Below, piece after piece: positions 16,052-24,172 of a stretch of 30,422 nucleotides of DNA. The translations under genes were made by a program, and so were the position numbers. The stretch's first letter is position 1; every line of letters begins with the position of its first letter. The stretch is from CAZJLN01 sp964540765 (GTDB lineage Bacteria > Chloroflexota > Anaerolineae > Anaerolineales > Anaerolineaceae), in the NCBI GenBank assembly GCA_964540765.1, contig CAZINW010000025.1, forward strand, positions 1 to 30,422, read 5' to 3'. The notes beneath the pieces were generated by a model. The model had not been told where the DNA came from and searched no databases. It saw only the letters and a program-made list of their open reading frames with translations.

Positions 16052-16473
16052 GTAAGATTCTCCTTTTTTTCAAGAGTGTTTGGGCTCTTTTGAAACCATT
16101 CTGGCAGAAGAAAGCCCAAAATACCCGTGATGGCAGCGATAAAGAAGAAAGGATTGTCGGGCTCAAGTTTGGGATAAAAGACCAGGACAATCAGCAAGGG
16201 AAGGAATGTAGCGCTGATCGTTGTTAGCAGGCGCAGACCGTATTGATGGGTCACATCACGCAAGGCGATGGATAACCATCCAACCAGGAAGATGCCTGTG
16301 GTGTAAGAAAATCCCAAAACAAGGATGAATAGGTCCGAATTTGAATCGGGTGCCACGTCCAACCTAGGAAATAACAATGTGAAGATCAGGTTGACCAGCA
16401 TGGCCATGATGTATTGAAGGACTGCAATTCCCAGGATGATCAGGATTTTAACAAACAGGCTTTTAGGTTTCAT
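16048..16473 (-). CDS. Four-helix membrane protein of unknown function
   Basis: A 141-residue protein with four predicted membrane helices at about 8-34, 47-67, 80-99 and 106-124, and a charged C-terminus. No family was recognised. Its TGA overlaps the ATG of the toroid protein (ATGA at 16051-16048), so the two are translated together and may work together. It lies 33 bases downstream of the DinB-like gene. Confidence 0.72.
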   Translation of the reverse strand: MKPKSLFVKILIILGIAVLQYIMAMLVNLIFTLLFPRLDVAPDSNSDLFILVLGFSYTTGIFLVGWLSIALRDVTHQYGLRLLTTISATFLPLLIVLVFYPKLEPDNPFFFIAAITGILGFLLPEWFQKSPNTLEKKENLT

Positions 16474-16506
16474 TAAATACTCCTGCCAGAATGAGGCAAG
16501 TTTGAG

Positions 16507-16992
16507 CTAGATGATCTTATCCAGCTTCCCTGCCAGGTTGCGCAAGTATTCCAACTGCCCGATGTGATAGGTATTATGGAAGAAAAAGAAGAATGCCTCC
16601 CAGCCGCGCCTGGTTTGGTGACCCCAAAGCTCGATCTCCTCTTCAAATTCTTCCTCTTTCATCTGCCCAAGGCGTTCATTAATGGTCTGCGTAAGCAGCT
16701 CGTAAGCATTCAGTAATTGGTTAAGGGGGAGCACTCCTGGTCCCTCCCCTCGGATGGGATCTGAATTATGCTGATAGCGTTCCACATTTGGCAGATTTCC
16801 TGGCGCTTCACCTCCCAGGATGCTAAGAATTGTCTTCAGGTTGTCGACCAGGTGCCCAAGCGTCCAGTTCAGGCAATTCCCGCCCGGCTGGGGCTGCCGC
16901 AGGCTGTCTGCATGGCTGAGATCAGCCGTTTGCTTGAGCACAATTTCATGCTCGTTGGATAACATTTTGGCATAGTCTTCAATATGGATCAT
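16507..16992 (-). CDS. DinB-family protein
   Basis: A 161-residue four-helix-bundle protein of the DinB/YfiT type. Three histidines at the expected metal positions are present: H47 (GHLVDN), H139 and H143 (HNTYHIGQLEYLR). ATG 16992 is preferred over the in-frame TTG at 16995 because GGAGG lies at a suitable distance from the ATG. Members are thiol-transferase-like or damage-inducible proteins; the substrate is unknown. A glutamate-rich stretch (EEEFEEEIE, about 113-121) precedes the last histidines. It lies 21 bases after the GNAT gene. Confidence 0.83.
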   Translation of the reverse strand: MIHIEDYAKMLSNEHEIVLKQTADLSHADSLRQPQPGGNCLNWTLGHLVDNLKTILSILGGEAPGNLPNVERYQHNSDPIRGEGPGVLPLNQLLNAYELLTQTINERLGQMKEEEFEEEIELWGHQTRRGWEAFFFFFHNTYHIGQLEYLRNLAGKLDKII

Positions 16993-17013
16993 CAATACCT
17001 CCAGAATTTAAAT

Positions 17014-17604
17014 TTAGTTGATCATGTGTCGCATGATTAATTGGGTTTCAGAAGCTCGTCCCACTTCCACGAAACCTGCTGTGCGGAAGGCTGAGGCAAT
17101 CCCCATAAAACCACTATAGCCGATCAATTTCTTGCCTTCAAATTTGGGCGCCTGCAGATTGATAGGGTAGCCTTCGACGACCCTGGCTCCCTGTTGGCGG
17201 GCATAGTCAACCGCACCCTTTAAGAGCCGGGTCATGACCCCATTTTTGCGCTGTGTTTTACTAATAAAGAAACAAACAATTGACCATACGGGCTGGTCAT
17301 CGATGCGTTTGAGGGTTTTCGATCTCTCAAGTGGAGGGAATCCCTCGCGTGGCCCGATGGAGCACCAGCCGACCACTTGACCCTCCTCGTAGAGCATCAC
17401 ACCTGGCACTACCCCTGTATCGACCAGGGCGCGCATGGCGGCTTTGCGCTCTTCCCCCCTCATTTTCATAAATTCACTTCGTTTCAATTGCCAAAACGTG
17501 CACCAACAACCGGCATAGGCGCCATGCTCTCCGAACAGAGTCTCAAAGTCGGACCATCGTTCAGGTGTGAGCGGGTGAACGCCATCAGAGTTTGGATTGC
17601 ACAT
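17014..17604 (-). CDS. GNAT-family N-acetyltransferase
   Basis: A 196-residue protein with the GNAT fold. A beta-strand region VVGWCSIGPREGFP precedes the strand VWSIVCFFI and the acetyl-CoA pyrophosphate loop QRKNGVMTRLL (118-128; Q/RxxGxG/A type with a Met at the last position). A helix AVDYARQQGARVVEGYP and the C-terminal strand GFVEVG complete the domain. The ribosome-binding site is near perfect (GGAGGTGAT). The acceptor substrate cannot be deduced. Probable first gene of the leftward small-gene cluster, or second after the glycosyltransferase 63 bases upstream. Confidence 0.87.
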   Translation of the reverse strand: MCNPNSDGVHPLTPERWSDFETLFGEHGAYAGCWCTFWQLKRSEFMKMRGEERKAAMRALVDTGVVPGVMLYEEGQVVGWCSIGPREGFPPLERSKTLKRIDDQPVWSIVCFFISKTQRKNGVMTRLLKGAVDYARQQGARVVEGYPINLQAPKFEGKKLIGYSGFMGIASAFRTAGFVEVGRASETQLIMRHMIN

Positions 17605-17667
17605 CTATCACCTCCAATCTAGCCCAAGTGCCGGCAGGTGCAGGCTGATAAAATTGGTCAATGAGCT

Positions 17668-18915
17668 TCAATCTGAATAGCCATTGTTTTTCCTGGCTTC
17701 CATCCAGGGAATATTATGGTGTGTCAGCAGGTCAACCAGCGGGAGAATATCGCTGCCAGATTTTTCAGAGCCCCTGGCTGGTTTTTCCTGTGATGCACGC
17801 CAGAGTCGTTCAGCCACATCAAAGGCAGCCTTGGGGTGACCCAACATGCTGGCTTTCCTGGCGTACACTTGCATCAAGCGCCTGTCATCTGCCATCCAAT
17901 GTGCCTGTATTTCCAGCAATTGCAGGGGTGTCTCAACCATTACGCCAGCCTTATTCTTAACCACGTAATCACGGTTGCCTTCCTCCTGCCCTGGAATGAC
18001 ATCAATCAGCAGGATAGGCAGCCCGGCCGCGAGTGATTCTGTCACGATCAAACCGCCCGCTTTACAGAGAATGGCATCAGAAGCCAACAGAAAATCGGGT
18101 ATGTTTTCAACGAAATCGTAGATATGCACCGGGACATGCCATTCCATCTGTCTGAGTTGTTGATAAAGTTCCTTATCTTTACCGGCGACTGCCACCACTT
18201 GGAGGGGAGCCCCGAAATGGTTCAGGATATGCAGCATCTTAATTAACTTATTCACGCGCCGGCTGCCCACCGCCAGGAAAGTTGGCAGGTTCGGCTCCCA
18301 CCCCAGGGCTCTGCGGATCGTGTTCTTGTCATTTCTTGGATCAGCAAACTTGGGCGATACAGGGATGCCGGTAAGATGAATCCGCTCCTCTGCCAAGTTG
18401 TTCTCTAATGCCAGGGTGCGCACTTCTTCTGTGGGCACCATGCAGGCAGTCACTCCCGGGTAAAACCAGATGCGGTGTACGGTTACCAGGTCAGTAACGA
18501 CTGTCATCAGAGGGATATTCATCTTGTTAATGGATAAGTATGCCTGCATGGGAGCTTGGTAGACAGGATAGGTGGTCAGGATGGCGTCCGGCTGATGTTC
18601 GCGCACGATATCACGCATAAGCTCATACATTGAAACGATCAGAACGCTCTCCATTAAACGGCTTGGCACGCCATGGTCGCTGGCTTCATACCCTAGGCGG
18701 TATATTTGAGGGGCTGTGCGAACGATTTTGTCATAATCCGAGGCGTTGTCCTTTAGAAAAAAAGGTGCATCCTTGCTGTCAAGGGGATTGATGATCAAAA
18801 CCTCACAGGCTTCACCATGGACCTGTTCCAACGCGGCGGCAACAGCATTGGCAACGCTGCGATGACCAAAGCCGGCATCGGCTGTCAGGATGAGAAAGCG
18901 TTTTTTATCTTTCAT
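17668..18915 (-). CDS. MGDG-synthase/UgtP-like diacylglycerol glycosyltransferase
   Basis: A 415-residue GT-B glycosyltransferase. The N-terminal half matches the MGDG-synthase domain, with ILTADAGFGHRSVANAV (9-25) as the glycine-rich acceptor loop. The C-terminal half matches the family-28 donor-binding domain, with FLAVGSRR, DFVENIPDFLLASDAILCKAGGLIVTESLAAGLPILLID. Such enzymes move glucose or galactose from a nucleotide sugar to diacylglycerol at the inner face of the membrane to make glycolipids. Length and motif order are as expected, and it looks functional. MurG-like activity is less likely because of the MGDG-type N-terminus. There is no obvious dedicated promoter consensus. Confidence 0.88.
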   Translation of the reverse strand: MKDKKRFLILTADAGFGHRSVANAVAAALEQVHGEACEVLIINPLDSKDAPFFLKDNASDYDKIVRTAPQIYRLGYEASDHGVPSRLMESVLIVSMYELMRDIVREHQPDAILTTYPVYQAPMQAYLSINKMNIPLMTVVTDLVTVHRIWFYPGVTACMVPTEEVRTLALENNLAEERIHLTGIPVSPKFADPRNDKNTIRRALGWEPNLPTFLAVGSRRVNKLIKMLHILNHFGAPLQVVAVAGKDKELYQQLRQMEWHVPVHIYDFVENIPDFLLASDAILCKAGGLIVTESLAAGLPILLIDVIPGQEEGNRDYVVKNKAGVMVETPLQLLEIQAHWMADDRRLMQVYARKASMLGHPKAAFDVAERLWRASQEKPARGSEKSGSDILPLVDLLTHHNIPWMEARKNNGYSD

Positions 18916-19110
18916 GCTGTCCTCGCAATTGTATTTTCAAAATGTTGAAGATATGTTCATTATACTCAAGCCATGATCAAATCAAGTACGACTTTCAGCA
19001 GGAAAATGGAAATTGATTTGAGGTTAACCGGGCAGGCCAGGTGGGCAAGCGGATCCATCTTTTGCGTGGATCCTGCGAGTGGGAATTTGGATGAGGGGGA
19101 TGTATTATGA

Positions 19111-19139
19111 TTGGTCAAAGGTTAAAATAAGCCTATTTT
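19111..19139 (+). promoter_or_regulatory. Possible promoter of the MscS-like gene
   Basis: TTGGTC at 19111-19116, a 17-base spacer and TATTTT at 19134-19139, ending 11 bases before the first ATG. This short leader leaves room only for the AGGGAG ribosome-binding site, so the ATG at 19154 may be the true start. Confidence 0.4.
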
Positions 19140-19150
19140 TATAGGGAGAG

Positions 19151-20441
19151 ATGATGGATACAACCCAGTTAATTGCAGGCTTGCGTGAAAATCTGTTCTA
19201 TGTCATTCTCGCTGTGGTCGCCTTCAGCCTGTTTGCATATATTATTGTACGATTCGTCTTGATCCGCCTGGTGAAACGCATGGTCATGCGCTCTGCCACC
19301 AAGGTTGATGACATACTCGTCAGTCATCTACATCTTACCCGCATGGCTTTATTGGCTCCTTTTGTGGTTCATTTATGCATCCGCATCCATATTTCCTGAG
19401 ACTGAAGCGAACATCATTGCCAAAGTGAACCTGTTCATCATTCTATGGCTGACAGCCTCCAGCCTGGTATCCCTGCTGACGGGAATCAATGCGATCTACG
19501 AAAACCGCCCCAATTATAATGGCGTCAGCATCAAAGGCTACCTGGATATTGGCAAACTGTTGGTGGTGTTGATAGCAATTATCTTAAGCATTACCCTCAT
19601 TACCGATCAGTCCCCTGTGGCTTTATTGGCAGGACTGGGTGTCATCACGGCTGTATTGATGCTGATATTTCAAAATACCATTCTTTCGATGGTGGCAAGC
19701 GTTCGGATCACATCAAATGACCTCTTGAAGGAAGGGGATTTTATAGAAGTTCCTAGTTGTCAAGCCAATGGCACTGTGGTCAATATTAACCTGCATACCA
19801 TCAATGTCCGCAACACGGACATGACTTATAGTATTATTCCACCCCATAAGATCATGGATGTGGCTTTTATTAACTGGTGCGGCATGTTGGAAAGCGAAAG
19901 CCGCCGTATTAAACAGGCTTTGATCCTTGATCAGAGCAGTATTAGACTTTGCGATGCAGCGATGCTCAAACGCTTAAGCACGCTCCCGTTGATTGAGGCT
20001 TTTGTGCAGGGGCTTCGTGATACGGATGCGGTCAACCAGATTACAAACAGTGCGGTTTTTCGTGTTTATGTGGAAAATTACCTCAAGGGCCGCGCAGACA
20101 TTTATCAGGAAGGCAGGACCCTGATGGCAAGGCTGTTGGCGCCCGTACCGGATGGTAGGCCCTTGGAAATTATTGCTTTTACCAGAACCACTGATTGGAA
20201 AACTTATGAAGCCATCCAGGCAGAGATCATTGAACATCTCCTGGTAATGTTGAGCAGCTTTTACCTACGGCTCAATCCCCAACAAAATGAGTTCATTTTC
20301 TGCCACCCACCAATCCGGGTGCCATTTGAGCGCTTCCTGGAAATCTGCAATGGCGCCGCTGGTATCCCCCAGCATCAGTTTGGCACGCCCACGCCACACC
20401 CAAGTCTCTTCAAAGGCAGGTTCAAAATCAAAGCCAAATAG
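19151..20441 (+). pseudogene. MscS-family (YbdG-like) mechanosensitive channel, frameshifted
   Basis: The first frame (19151-19399) gives the N-terminal membrane part and ends in a stop. The rest continues in another frame (within 19305-20441). The join is sharp: removing one T from the TTTT at 19360-19363 restores LAPLWFIYASASIFPE, matching the family. The pore and upper-beta region is intact (LLAGLGVITAVLMLIFQNTILSMVAS; then FINWCGMLESESRRIK). The family-like sequence ends near 20280. After that the frame runs about 55 residues antisense through the end of the C39-like gene, suggesting loss of the original stop. It may be a broken gene, a sequencing error at the T-run, or slippage-dependent expression; pseudogene is my preferred reading. 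Confidence 0.72.
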
Positions 20442-21620
20442 CTGCTGCCCGGCGATGGTCTGGTCAGCCAGGTTGATGACATCATAATAGCGTCCGGTGT
20501 AATAATAGGCATAGTAAGGCCCGGTCTGGTACCAGGTGATGCGCCATGGGCGTTTCATTTTGTCTTCTGGTAATTCACTATAAACCTGGAAAGCCTCGTC
20601 ATAAGCCAGGGCTGCCCCGTAATAATCGTCCATCTGCGCCAGGATGGAGCCGCGGCTGTACCAGGCAAAGAAAAGTTCACGGTCGCTGGCATCGTAGATG
20701 TGGTCGGAGGCTTCCTCAGCAGCCTTCGCCAGGTTGTAAGCCTCATCAGCGTTTGGTCCCAGGATGGACATCACTTCACTCTCCCTGTCATAGGGATAAA
20801 CGACCACATACATGTAGTCAAAATGTCCCCAGTAGAGGTAGAGCTCATCATAGCTCATCGTGCGCGGACCTTCATAGGAGTCAGGAATACGAAATTTTTG
20901 GGTGACATCATCATACCCGGTCACCACGCCGTAATGCCCCATCCAGCCTTTGCCAGCCACATCAAACCCGCGCTCAATCAAGACCGGGAAACCGCCAGCA
21001 ATCAAGTGCTTGAGCATGTCCACATCTCCGCCATAGCGCAGGACTGCCCCATATTCGGTATGGTTGATCACATAATCCACCATCTCATAGGGCATCACGT
21101 TGCGATCTTTTTGATTAGGCTTTAGCACCCCAGCAATATCCATTTGATTGACATTCATTCCCCAAAAAGAAAGTGCCATGGAGAGATTGGTGGGTCCACA
21201 GTTATTGCCCTTCTGATACTCATGCACCACGCCATTCAATTGCACAGCCTCCGGAACAGATGTGGGCGTGATCGTCGGCTGAGGTGTCCGGGTTGGTGTG
21301 GATGTGAGCATTTCTGTGGGCGTGATCGTCGGGGTCGGCGTGGACGTGGGTGCCATCGCCGTCAGGGAACTGGCAACCAGGGCATTCATCGCTTCCTGCT
21401 GGGTGGGATTGAAAACTGCCTGCTCTGGGGGCTTCAGCATGTACAGGATGGATGAGCGCAGGCTGGAGAAGCGCCAGGCAAGCCGCTCATGCACAGAAGG
21501 AATATTGTAGATGCCGATCATGATCAATATCACAATGACAACCATGATCAGGATACGGAGTGCAGGTTTTTTATTCTTCCGCTGTATCTTCTTTAATACA
21601 CGCCTCTTGTTTCGCATCAC
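20265..21620 (-). CDS. Membrane-anchored C39-like cysteine peptidase with TPR-like repeats
   Basis: A 451-residue protein. A basic N-terminus and one membrane helix (21-38) are followed by a Thr/Pro linker (90-122). A C39-like peptidase domain comes next, with C141 in GNNCGPTNLSMAL, H229 in GHYGVVTGYDD and D247 in IPDSYEG. The last 150 residues form TPR-like helical pairs (for example AWYSRGSILAQMDDYYGAALAYDEAF). The catalytic triad looks complete, so an extracytoplasmic protease or transglutaminase-like function is likely; the substrate is unknown. The linker is encoded partly by a 54-base repeat. Its 3' end overlaps the read-through tail of the MscS-like pseudogene. The second ATG is an equally possible start. 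Confidence 0.86.
   Translation of the reverse strand: MMRNKRRVLKKIQRKNKKPALRILIMVVIVILIMIGIYNIPSVHERLAWRFSSLRSSILYMLKPPEQAVFNPTQQEAMNALVASSLTAMAPTSTPTPTITPTEMLTSTPTRTPQPTITPTSVPEAVQLNGVVHEYQKGNNCGPTNLSMALSFWGMNVNQMDIAGVLKPNQKDRNVMPYEMVDYVINHTEYGAVLRYGGDVDMLKHLIAGGFPVLIERGFDVAGKGWMGHYGVVTGYDDVTQKFRIPDSYEGPRTMSYDELYLYWGHFDYMYVVVYPYDRESEVMSILGPNADEAYNLAKAAEEASDHIYDASDRELFFAWYSRGSILAQMDDYYGAALAYDEAFQVYSELPEDKMKRPWRITWYQTGPYYAYYYTGRYYDVINLADQTIAGQQLFGFDFEPAFEETWVWRGRAKLMLGDTSGAIADFQEALKWHPDWWVAENELILLGIEP
21261..21332. repeat. Direct repeat in the Thr/Pro linker of the C39-like gene
   Basis: TGTGGGCGTGATCGTCGG occurs at 21261-21278 and again, identically, at 21315-21332, a period of 54 bases. It encodes part of the PTITPT linker of the C39-like protein. 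It looks like an in-frame duplication and could vary in copy number. Confidence 0.55.
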
Positions 21621-21745
21621 CGCATTATATCAGTGATTTAATCTGGGTGATTTGTAAGCTTAAGCCGTCCACTCCTACAATAAATGCGCTGCTTCTATGG
21701 TTTTTCCAGCATTTACTGACCTGGATTTGTCCATCAATTTATGCC

Positions 21746-21782
21746 AAAACAAAAACAGGCTGCCCCATTTTGGGCAGCCTGT
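21746..21782 (-). terminator. Rho-independent terminator of dnaK
   Basis: An 11-base-pair perfect stem ACAGGCTGCCC/GGGCAGCCTGT (21782-21755) with a 6-base loop is followed on the minus strand by TTTTTGTTTT. It lies 15 bases beyond the dnaK stop. It is the clearest terminator in the window. Confidence 0.88.
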
Positions 21783-21797
21783 CTGGCTTGATATGGT

Positions 21798-23702
21798 TCA
21801 GGCTTCTGTGTATTCGCCATCGATGACGTCTTCACCGCCTTCGGATTTTCCCTGGTCAGCCTGGTAGCTTCCACCACCGGCCTGCGGGGCAGCCTGCTCC
21901 TGTTGATACGCGGCCTGACCGATGACCTGCATTTCCTGCTGCAATGCCTGGCTGGCGCTCTGGACTGCTGAAAGGTTATCCCCAGCCACGGCTTCCCGCA
22001 AGGTCTTCACTTTGGCTTCCACGCTGCTGCGCTGTTCAGGTTTCACCTTCTCGCCCAGGTCTCTCAGCAGTTTTTCAGCCTGGTAGGCGAGCGAATCGCC
22101 CTGATTGCGCGCTTCGATCAACTGCTTGTGCTGTTCATCCTCGCTCTTGTGCTGTGCAGCTTCCTGCACCATGCGGTTGATCTCGTTCTTGTTTAAATTG
22201 GTTGATGCTGTGATCGTCACCTTTTGTTCCTTGCTGGTGGCTTTGTCTTTGGCTGCCACGTTGATAATGCCGTTGGCGTCAATGTCAAAAGTAACTTCCA
22301 CCTGTGGAATGCCACGTGGCGCTGGCGGAATGCCATCCAAACGGAAACGACCCAGCGTCATGTTGTCTTTCGCCATGGTGCGCTCGCCCTGCAGCACGTG
22401 AATATCCACGGCTGTCTGGCTGTCTTCTGCGGTTGAGAATACTTCCGTCTTTTTTACCGGGATGGTGGTATTACGCTCGATCAGTTTGGTCATCACACCA
22501 CCCAGCGTTTCCACGCCCAGTGAAAGCGGGGTCACATCCAGCAGCAGTACATCCTTGACCTCACCAGCCAGAACGCCGCCCTGGATGGCAGCGCCCACCG
22601 AGACAACCTCATCCGGGTTGACGCCCTTGTTGGGCTCCTTGCCGTTGGTCAGCTTGCGTACCAGTTCCTGCACCATGGGCATACGCGTGGCACCGCCCAC
22701 CAGCACAACCTCATCGATCTTACCAATGGAAAGGTTGGCATCCTTGATGACTGCATTGAAAGGCACCAGGCAGCGCTGCAGAAGGTGATCCGTCATCTGA
22801 TCAAATTTGGCACGGGTCAACTTGAGTAAAAGGTGTTTTGGACCCGAGGCATCCGCTGTGATGTATGGCAGATTGATCTCTGACTCCATCACCGTACTCA
22901 ACTCGATCTTGGCTTTCTCGGATGCTTCACGCAGGCGCTGCAATGCCTGACGATCTCCCCGCAGGTCAATGCCCTGTTCGCGCTTGAATTCATCCGCCGC
23001 CCAGTTGACGATCACTTCGTCCCAATCGTCACCGCCCAAATGCGTGTCACCATTGGTGGCTTTCACTTCCACCACCCCGCCGCCCACTTCCAGCAGGCTG
23101 ACGTCAAAGGTGCCGCCGCCAAGGTCAAAGACCAGGATGACTTCATTTTCTTTTTTATCCAGACCGTAAGCCAGGGCGGACGCGGTCGGTTCATTGATGA
23201 TGCGCATCACTTCCAAACCAGCAATGTGACCGGCATCTTTGGTTGCCTGACGCTGGCTGTCATTGAAATATGCCGGCACGGTAATGACCGCCTTGGTCAC
23301 TGTTTCTCCGAGGTATGCTTCAGCGTCCGTTTTCAGTTTTGCCAGGATCATGGCTGAAATTTCCTGCGGACTGTATACCAAGCCGGTCACTGGGATCTGC
23401 ACGCGTGCGTCACCGGCTGTGCCAGCGATAACCTTAAATGAAACCATTTTGCGTTCAGATTCAACCTCATTAAAGTGGCGTCCCATGAAACGCTTGATGG
23501 AGTAAACTGTGTTCTCCGGGTTGATGATCGCCTGTCGCTTAGCGGGAATACCGACCAGCCGTTCGCCATTCTTATTAAAAGCCACCACCGAAGGCAGCAA
23601 GCGCGAACCCTCTGCTGTTGAAATAACAGTTGGCGAACCACCCTCCATCACAGAAACAACGCTGTTTGTTGTACCCAGATCAATACCAATAATTTTGCTC
23701 AT
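21798..23702 (-). CDS. dnaK: Chaperone DnaK (Hsp70)
   Basis: A 634-residue Hsp70. The ATPase domain begins GIDLGTTNSVV (6-16) and includes the phosphate loop FDLGGGTFDVSLLE with T198. The interdomain linker DVLLLDVTPLSLG and the substrate-binding beta domain follow, then a helical lid and a DnaK-type tail ending EGGEDVIDGEYTEA. ATG 23702 is preferred because AAGGAG lies 8 bases upstream and it gives the family N-terminus MSKIIGIDLG; the longer frame to 23723 adds seven unusual residues. It binds unfolded peptides in an ATP-driven cycle with DnaJ and GrpE, neither of which is adjacent. No CIRCE element was found upstream, so heat-shock control is not evident here. Confidence 0.98.
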   Translation of the reverse strand: MSKIIGIDLGTTNSVVSVMEGGSPTVISTAEGSRLLPSVVAFNKNGERLVGIPAKRQAIINPENTVYSIKRFMGRHFNEVESERKMVSFKVIAGTAGDARVQIPVTGLVYSPQEISAMILAKLKTDAEAYLGETVTKAVITVPAYFNDSQRQATKDAGHIAGLEVMRIINEPTASALAYGLDKKENEVILVFDLGGGTFDVSLLEVGGGVVEVKATNGDTHLGGDDWDEVIVNWAADEFKREQGIDLRGDRQALQRLREASEKAKIELSTVMESEINLPYITADASGPKHLLLKLTRAKFDQMTDHLLQRCLVPFNAVIKDANLSIGKIDEVVLVGGATRMPMVQELVRKLTNGKEPNKGVNPDEVVSVGAAIQGGVLAGEVKDVLLLDVTPLSLGVETLGGVMTKLIERNTTIPVKKTEVFSTAEDSQTAVDIHVLQGERTMAKDNMTLGRFRLDGIPPAPRGIPQVEVTFDIDANGIINVAAKDKATSKEQKVTITASTNLNKNEINRMVQEAAQHKSEDEQHKQLIEARNQGDSLAYQAEKLLRDLGEKVKPEQRSSVEAKVKTLREAVAGDNLSAVQSASQALQQEMQVIGQAAYQQEQAAPQAGGGSYQADQGKSEGGEDVIDGEYTEA

Positions 23703-23848
23703 AGAAATTCTCCTTCTTACCATTTATTCGATAATTCCATATGTTAAGGATAGCTTTAAAATGCTAGAAGTCTATTAACAATACCTAAGAATTACATATA
23801 CATAGTCTTTTTTCCCAGGATCTACCGGCAGCATCAATCAAAATGACT

Positions 23849-23854
23849 TATAAT
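23849..23854 (+). promoter_or_regulatory. -10 box of the YtxH gene
   Basis: A perfect TATAAT 33 bases before the start codon. No convincing -35 hexamer lies 16-18 bases upstream, so the promoter may be weak or need an activator. Confidence 0.35.
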
Positions 23855-23886
23855 GGAGATGGCTCAAGCTTACAAGGAGAGATCAA

Positions 23887-24105
23887 ATGAAAAAATTTAT
23901 GTACGTCCTCTTGGGTACGGTTGTTGGTGGTCTGGTTGGCAGCGCATTGGCATTTCTCTTTGCGCCAGCTTCAGGCGCAGAGTCACGTGAGAGGCTTCAC
24001 AGCTATTTCACGAATGTCAGTGAGGAATTGAAACAAGCCTCACAGCAAAAGAGAGAAGAACTCGAATCCCAATTAGATACCCTGTGCTCCGGTAAAGAAT
24101 TATAA
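23887..24105 (+). CDS. YtxH-domain small membrane protein
   Basis: A 72-residue protein with a Gly-rich membrane helix (about 5-27) followed by FAPASGAESRERL and a charged, helical, probably coiled-coil tail. This is the standard pattern of the YtxH family (small stress-associated membrane proteins, role poorly known). The ribosome-binding site ACAAGGAGAG is good. It is divergent from dnaK across a 184-base gap, and a hairpin terminator follows its stop codon. Confidence 0.85.
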   Translation: MKKFMYVLLGTVVGGLVGSALAFLFAPASGAESRERLHSYFTNVSEELKQASQQKREELESQLDTLCSGKEL

Positions 24106-24122
24106 GGAACAGCAGCAATTAC

Positions 24123-24151
24123 AAAAGGAGGCAGTTGATACTGTCTCTTTT
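24123..24151. terminator. Probable bidirectional terminator between converging genes
   Basis: AAAAGGAGGCAGT (24123-24135) pairs with ACTGTCTCTTTT (24140-24151) with one bulge and one G-U pair around a TGAT loop. The plus strand continues TTTTCGTTT, and the minus strand shows a T-run on its far side. It sits between the stop of the YtxH gene (24105) and that of the transglycosylase-like gene (24173). Confidence 0.6.
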
Positions 24152-24172
24152 CGTTTAAGGTGCTTTTCCAAA

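Noticed and set aside
19040..19078. Repeated GGATCC with flanking GC as a hairpin
   Set aside because: The pairing is short and bulged, with no T-run and no relation to gene ends; probably chance.
21144..21455. Open plus-strand frame of 103 codons
   Set aside because: Antisense of the C39-like protein linker repeats, with no start signal and atypical composition.
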